This document shows, piece by piece, positions 17,169 through 19,676 of a stretch of DNA of 19,676 bases. Source of the stretch: Rickettsiales bacterium (GTDB lineage: Bacteria; Pseudomonadota; Alphaproteobacteria; Rickettsiales; UBA3002). Position 1 is the first letter of the stretch. The number at the start of each line of letters is the position of its first letter. Where the stretch lies: positions 1 to 19,676 of the forward strand of contig CANEUT010000008.1 of assembly GCA_947441895.1 (NCBI GenBank), written 5' to 3'. The translations under genes and the position numbers were made by a program. The notes beneath the pieces are model-generated. The model searched no databases and was not told the origin of the DNA. It saw only the letters and a program-made list of their open reading frames with translations.

Positions 17169-17192
17169 GCACTAGTGCCTAGTGCCTGGTGC
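17169..17192. repeat. Tandem heptamers and a small palindrome upstream of the aminotransferase
   Basis: CTAGTGC, CTAGTGC, CTGGTGC follow each other at 17172-17192, and GCACTAGTGC (17169-17178) is a perfect 10-base palindrome. They sit where the -10 region of the - strand aminotransferase promoter would fall, so an operator role is possible but unproven. Confidence 0.4.
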
Positions 17193-17253
17193 CCATTAAA
17201 GTCAACTATTGCAGTATGAAAAGCGAGCCGCATGAACCGATGGTCCGGTAATC

Positions 17254-17340
17254 GTGCGTAGCCTTCCACGGCGAGCCGCGATAGCGAGGGGGTCAGCGCC
17301 TTTAGGCGCGAAGGGTGGCGAAACGCCCCCTTCTAAACCG
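17254..17340. repeat. GC-rich dispersed repeat, GAGCCGCGA family, copy 2
   Basis: It begins GTGCGTAGCC, carries GCGAGCCGCGATAGCGAGGG, then a hairpin GCGCC-TTTA-GGCGC, and ends GCCCCCTTCTAAACC. It matches copy 1 at 12395-12473 in order and in much of its sequence, with different internal hairpins. It lies in the 439-base space between the divergent aminotransferase and cspA genes, just before the cspA promoter. Confidence 0.55.
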
Positions 17341-17350
17341 AAACTATCCC

Positions 17351-17379
17351 TTGACAGTTATCCACAGAACCCATAGAGA
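17351..17379 (+). promoter_or_regulatory. Probable cspA promoter, with a DnaA-box match in the spacer
   Basis: A perfect -35 TTGACA (17351-17356) is followed after 17 bases by TAGAGA (17374-17379), a weak -10. The spacer contains TTATCCACA (17358-17366), identical to the strong E. coli DnaA box. Transcription would start near 17386, some 200 bases before the coding region. Confidence 0.5.
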
Positions 17380-17385
17380 GTGCGC

Positions 17386-17584
17386 CTGAGTTTTTTTGAT
17401 ACTCTTACCATTTGCAGGCTGCATCTAGCATTAATTCGCAGCGTATCTTCCGATACACGATAGTCTAAAGTCTGACTCCGACAGCGTTTGATTCAAGAGT
17501 TGCTGACTACTAACAGCACAAATCATCTCACTAAAGCAGGTCATTCCGATCTGTCATAACGCCTATGTCTTAAGGAGACTTTCA
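17386..17584 (+). promoter_or_regulatory. Long 5' untranslated leader of the cold-shock gene
   Basis: About 200 bases without a convincing reading frame precede the cspA-type ATG. A hairpin GTATC-TTCC-GATAC lies at 17453-17466 and TAAGGAG at 17571-17577 is a strong Shine-Dalgarno. Long, refolding leaders are known for cold-shock mRNAs and act as thermosensors; that role is inferred here from length and position only. Confidence 0.45.
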
Positions 17585-17791
17585 ATGGCTACTGGTACTG
17601 TAAAATGGTTTAACCCAACAAAAGGCTTCGGCTTCATCCAACCTGAATCAGGCGGAGCCGACGTATTCGTTCATATCAGCGCGCTTGAGCGTGCTGGCAT
17701 CCGTGGCCTGAACGAAGGCCAACGCGTGGAATATGAACTCGCCACCGAAAAAGGCAAAACCTCGGCCGCGAACCTTAAAATCGCCGCTTAG
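17585..17791 (+). CDS. CspA-family cold-shock protein
   Basis: This 68-residue single cold-shock domain is the typical length. It has MATGTVKWFNPTKGFGFI with RNP1 (KGFGFI, 13-18) and RNP2 (VFVHIS, 27-32), which stack on single-stranded nucleic acid. It is expected to act as an RNA chaperone in the cytosol. AAGGAG is 8 bases before the ATG. A strong terminator follows, so it is probably monocistronic. The next gene is an RNA helicase, a frequent functional partner in cold adaptation. Which csp paralogue it is cannot be told. Confidence 0.96.
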   Translation: MATGTVKWFNPTKGFGFIQPESGGADVFVHISALERAGIRGLNEGQRVEYELATEKGKTSAANLKIAA

Positions 17792-17813
17792 TTTTTTCTA
17801 AAAAGCATTGTTG

Positions 17814-17846
17814 AAGCCGCTTGGGTCAATGACTCAAGCGGTTTTT
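17814..17846 (+). terminator. Intrinsic terminator after the cold-shock gene
   Basis: CCGCTTGGGT (17817-17826) pairs with ACTCAAGCGG (17832-17841), including one G-T wobble, around a 5-base loop. Five T follow (17842-17846), and GAA before the stem can extend it into the T-run. Confidence 0.9.
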
Positions 17847-17871
17847 CCAGCGCTGTTGTTTTTCCTATTTT

Positions 17872-17931
17872 GTCATTCCTGCGAAAGCAGGAATCTCCTT
17901 CCAAGTGGATCCCTGCTTTCGCAGGGATGAC
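17872..17931. repeat. Large inverted repeat made of two GTCAT...ATC palindromic units
   Basis: Arm one (17872-17895) starts GTCATTCCTGCG and arm two (17908-17931) ends CGCAGGGATGAC. The 24-base arms are complementary except at two positions, with a 12-base spacer. Each arm also folds alone (CCTGC-GAAA-GCAGG and CCCTGC-TTTC-GCAGGG). It lies between the cspA terminator and the helicase gene. Confidence 0.8.
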
Positions 17932-18060
17932 AAGACCGAGAAAAACACCATCCACAATCCAGCGATGTTTTGCGCTCGTGTGTTGTGGCTTTGCCGGAAT
18001 TTATTCGCGGCAATTACACACTACGCGCATGCCCATAAACAACATCAAAGGATCTTCCCG

Positions 18061-19278
18061 ATGGAAAATTTTAACGCCCTCAATTTGCCTGAAACCCTCA
18101 TGCGTTCGCTGAATGCCATGAGCTTCACCACCCCCACCCCCATTCAAGCCGCCGCCATTCCGCCAGCCCTTGCTGGTTCCGATATTCTGGGCTCGGCACA
18201 AACCGGCACCGGTAAAACCGGCGCTTTTGGCATTCCCCTCATTGCAAAACTCCTCAGCAGCCCCCGCGGCAGCGCACTGGTCATGACCCCCACGCGCGAA
18301 CTGGCCGTGCAGGTTATTACCATGCTGGAGCAACTGCTGGGCGATGACCGCACCATCATGACCGCCCTGCTGATTGGTGGCGAACCCATGCCAAAACAAT
18401 TCAAGCAGCTGCGTGAACGTCCACGTCTGATTGTGGGCACGCCCGGTCGTATCAATGACCACCTCACCCGTGGCACATTGAAGTTGAACGATGCCAGCTT
18501 CCTGGTGCTCGATGAAACCGACCGCATGCTCGACATGGGCTTTGGCATTCAGATCGATCAGATTGTGAAGCACCTGCCAAGCCCCCGCCAAACCCTCATG
18601 TTCTCGGCCACTTTGCCGCACAACATTGTGAAAATGTCGGAGAAATACCTCAACAACCCAATCCGCGTGGCTGTGGGCAGTAACAATGCCCCCATCGCCA
18701 AAATTGCGCAGGAAAATGTGCGCGTGGCCGAAGCCGATAAATACGCACAGCTGCTGCTGCAACTGCAACAGCGCACCGGATCCATCATCGTGTTCGTGAA
18801 AACGAAACACGGCTGTGACCGCATGGCGAAAAAGCTCGCCACCGGCAACCACAGCGCCGAAGCGATTCATGGCGATTTGCGGCAGAACCAGCGCGATAAA
18901 GTCATCGCCCAGTTCCGCGCCAGCAAGTTCCGCGTACTGGTGGCTACCGATGTGGCTGCTCGTGGCCTCGATATTCCACATATCGAGCATGTCATCAACT
19001 ATGACCTGCCCCAATGCGCGGAAGATTACATTCACCGCATTGGCCGCACCGCGCGCGCGGGTGCGGAAGGTGCGGCGGTCAACTTCCTCAGCCCCAGCGA
19101 TGGCCCAAAATGGCGCGCCATTCAAGAGCTGCTCACCCCCGGCGTGAAGGCCGAGCGTGACGAGTTCTTCAAAGGCGGCAAAGGTAAGCCAAGCGGTGGC
19201 CGCAACTATGCGGGCAACAAAAAACGCTTCCGCCCCGCCGGCGCAAGCAAAGGTGGCAACTTCCGCAAAGCCGCTTAG
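18061..19278 (+). CDS. DEAD-box-family ATP-dependent RNA helicase, RhlE-like, with DETD motif II
   Basis: This 405-residue cytosolic RNA helicase has motifs in order: Q motif (PTPIQ near 25-29), I AQTGTGKT (46-53), Ia PTRELAVQ (77-84), Ib GTPGRI, II D151-E-T-D154, III SAT, IV IVFVKTK, V VATDVAARGLDI and VI HRIGRTARAG (325-334). The tail is short and basic (KGKPSGGRNYAGNKKRF), as in RhlE-type proteins that work on structured RNA or ribosome assembly. Threonine replaces the usual alanine in motif II. ATG 18061 has AAAGGAT upstream. The open frame reaches back to 17905, but that part would translate the palindromic repeat and is rejected. The cspA gene is directly upstream, though separated by a terminator. 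Confidence 0.93.
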   Translation: MENFNALNLPETLMRSLNAMSFTTPTPIQAAAIPPALAGSDILGSAQTGTGKTGAFGIPLIAKLLSSPRGSALVMTPTRELAVQVITMLEQLLGDDRTIMTALLIGGEPMPKQFKQLRERPRLIVGTPGRINDHLTRGTLKLNDASFLVLDETDRMLDMGFGIQIDQIVKHLPSPRQTLMFSATLPHNIVKMSEKYLNNPIRVAVGSNNAPIAKIAQENVRVAEADKYAQLLLQLQQRTGSIIVFVKTKHGCDRMAKKLATGNHSAEAIHGDLRQNQRDKVIAQFRASKFRVLVATDVAARGLDIPHIEHVINYDLPQCAEDYIHRIGRTARAGAEGAAVNFLSPSDGPKWRAIQELLTPGVKAERDEFFKGGKGKPSGGRNYAGNKKRFRPAGASKGGNFRKAA

Positions 19279-19289
19279 TTTTTGTCAAT

Positions 19290-19313
19290 GAGGGGGGCGA
19301 AGTTGCCCCCCTC
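19290..19313. terminator. Strong hairpin after the helicase gene, possible terminator
   Basis: GAGGGGGGC (19290-19298) and GCCCCCCTC (19305-19313) form a perfect 9-base-pair stem with loop GAAGTT. It lies 11 bases after the helicase stop. Only TAAAAAC follows, not a T-run, so termination may be inefficient. The ending resembles that of the GC-rich repeats (GCCCCCT.TAAAAAC). Confidence 0.5.
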
Positions 19314-19337
19314 TAAAAACAGTAAAAGAAAAAGTGA

Positions 19338-19420
19338 GCTGGGTGAACCAGCCATGAGCCCGCGCCCTCAGACGAGCGTGCGAGCCAACCGACGCGAGGG
19401 TTTTGTCAGCAGACAAACCC
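19338..19420. repeat. Hairpin-rich intergenic stretch, possible third copy of the GAGCCGCGA family
   Basis: Holds GCTGG-GTGAA-CCAGC (19338-19352), then GTGCGAGCCAACCGACGCGA, similar to the GCGAGCCGCGA core of copies 1 and 2, then a bulged stem from GGGTTTTGTC to GACAAACCC (19398-19420). No convincing gene is seen between the helicase and the gltD promoter. Confidence 0.35.
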
Positions 19421-19437
19421 GAACAAACAAAGATTCA

Positions 19438-19467
19438 TTGAAAATCCCTGCGGTTCTGACCTATAGT
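19438..19467 (+). promoter_or_regulatory. Probable gltD promoter with overlapping inverted repeat
   Basis: TTGAAA (19438-19443) and TATAGT (19462-19467) are 18 bases apart, each matching consensus at five of six positions. ATAGTG (19463-19468) and CACTAT (19476-19481) form an inverted repeat over the -10 box and start site, a typical repressor-operator position. The leader would be only about 20 bases. Confidence 0.6.
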
Positions 19468-19492
19468 GCACTGCACACTATGGGATTTTCCA

Positions 19493-19676
19493 ATGCTTCG
19501 CTTTACCGGTACCGAACAGCAGCAGCCCGAAACCCGTCCCGCCCGCAAACGGCGGCAGGATTTTGATGAGATTTATGCGGCGTTTGACCCGAATGTTGCC
19601 GCCCTGCAAGCCTCGCGTTGCTCGCAATGCGGCGTGCCATTCTGCCAAGTGCATTGCCCACTTTCCAATAATATTC
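19493..19676 (+). CDS. gltD: Glutamate synthase small (beta) subunit, 5' end only
   Basis: Sixty-one codons are present before the window ends. The cysteine cluster C43-x2-C46-x4-C51-x3-C55 (CSQCGVPFCQVHCPLSNNI) is the iron-sulfur-binding signature at the N terminus of GltD, the NADPH-oxidising subunit of glutamate synthase. GltD passes electrons to GltB to make glutamate from glutamine and 2-oxoglutarate. Related GltD-like subunits of other oxidoreductases share this cluster, so the missing C-terminal part and the next gene would settle it. ATG 19493 lies about 20 bases after the predicted transcription start and has no strong Shine-Dalgarno. gltB is not upstream, so it could only be downstream. 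Confidence 0.85.
   Translation, partial: MLRFTGTEQQQPETRPARKRRQDFDEIYAAFDPNVAALQASRCSQCGVPFCQVHCPLSNNI

Noticed and set aside
17351..17584. Replication origin suggested by TTATCCACA and an AT-rich stretch
   Set aside because: Only one DnaA box is visible, and no origin-linked genes such as dnaA, hemE or parAB are nearby.
15677..17931. Repeats as a possible CRISPR array
   Set aside because: The units are palindromic, few, at irregular distances and in facing pairs. There are no regular spacers and no cas genes.
17905..18060. N-terminal extension of the helicase reading frame
   Set aside because: It begins inside the palindromic repeat (MDPCFRRDD is a translated repeat), while ATG 18061 has a ribosome site and starts the conserved domain.
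18001..19125. 374-codon open frame on the - strand opposite the helicase
   Set aside because: It is antisense to a fully conserved helicase, with His/Gly/Ala-rich composition and no recognisable domain.
19282..19566. 94-codon frame overlapping the gltD start
   Set aside because: It runs through a hairpin and a promoter, with no ribosome site, and is out of frame with the clear GltD cysteine motif.

Overview
The window is about 19.7 kb of gene-dense DNA, most likely from an alphaproteobacterium. The pointers are a type III ornithine decarboxylase with a structured leader next to a deoxyhypusine-synthase-like protein, a pel-type exopolysaccharide locus, and short palindromic repeats of the GTCAT...ATCC kind. 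No rRNA or tRNA gene is visible, so the genus cannot be named. I see no phage, insertion sequence or CRISPR array.

Bases 1-9190 hold the 3' part of a Pel exopolysaccharide operon in the order pelB (5' end outside the window), pelD, pelE, pelF, pelG, all on the + strand. The genes overlap, abut or lie within 60 bases of each other. PelF is the cytosolic glycosyltransferase. PelD (c-di-GMP receptor), PelE (membrane and TPR scaffold) and PelG (multi-span transporter) form the inner-membrane synthase complex. PelB is the periplasmic TPR scaffold plus outer-membrane beta-barrel exporter. No pelC lies between pelB and pelD; pelA and any pelC would have to be upstream.

Bases 9191-12370 hold a small gene of unknown function, then a polyamine module. 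The module is a promoter, a roughly 150-base leader with several hairpins, a type III PLP decarboxylase (probably ornithine decarboxylase), and a deoxyhypusine-synthase-like protein that keeps the catalytic lysine. Together these suggest homospermidine production from ornithine through putrescine.

Bases 12371-15626 hold a dicarboxylate/amino-acid:cation symporter whose stop codon overlaps the start of secF, followed by a secreted class A acid phosphatase and a strong intrinsic terminator. secF is unusual here because no secD or yajC is next to it.

Bases 15781-17145 hold a class I/II aminotransferase on the - strand. Bases 17351-19313 form a cold-response-like pair: a CspA-family protein with a long leader, and an RhlE-type RNA helicase whose motif II reads DETD. 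From 19438 a good promoter leads into the 5' end of gltD (glutamate synthase small subunit), which runs off the window.

The intergenic spaces carry two families of dispersed palindromic repeats. One has GTCAT...ATCC ends and a variable hairpin core. The other is GC-rich with a GAGCCGCGA core. All start choices, alignments and structures were made by eye.
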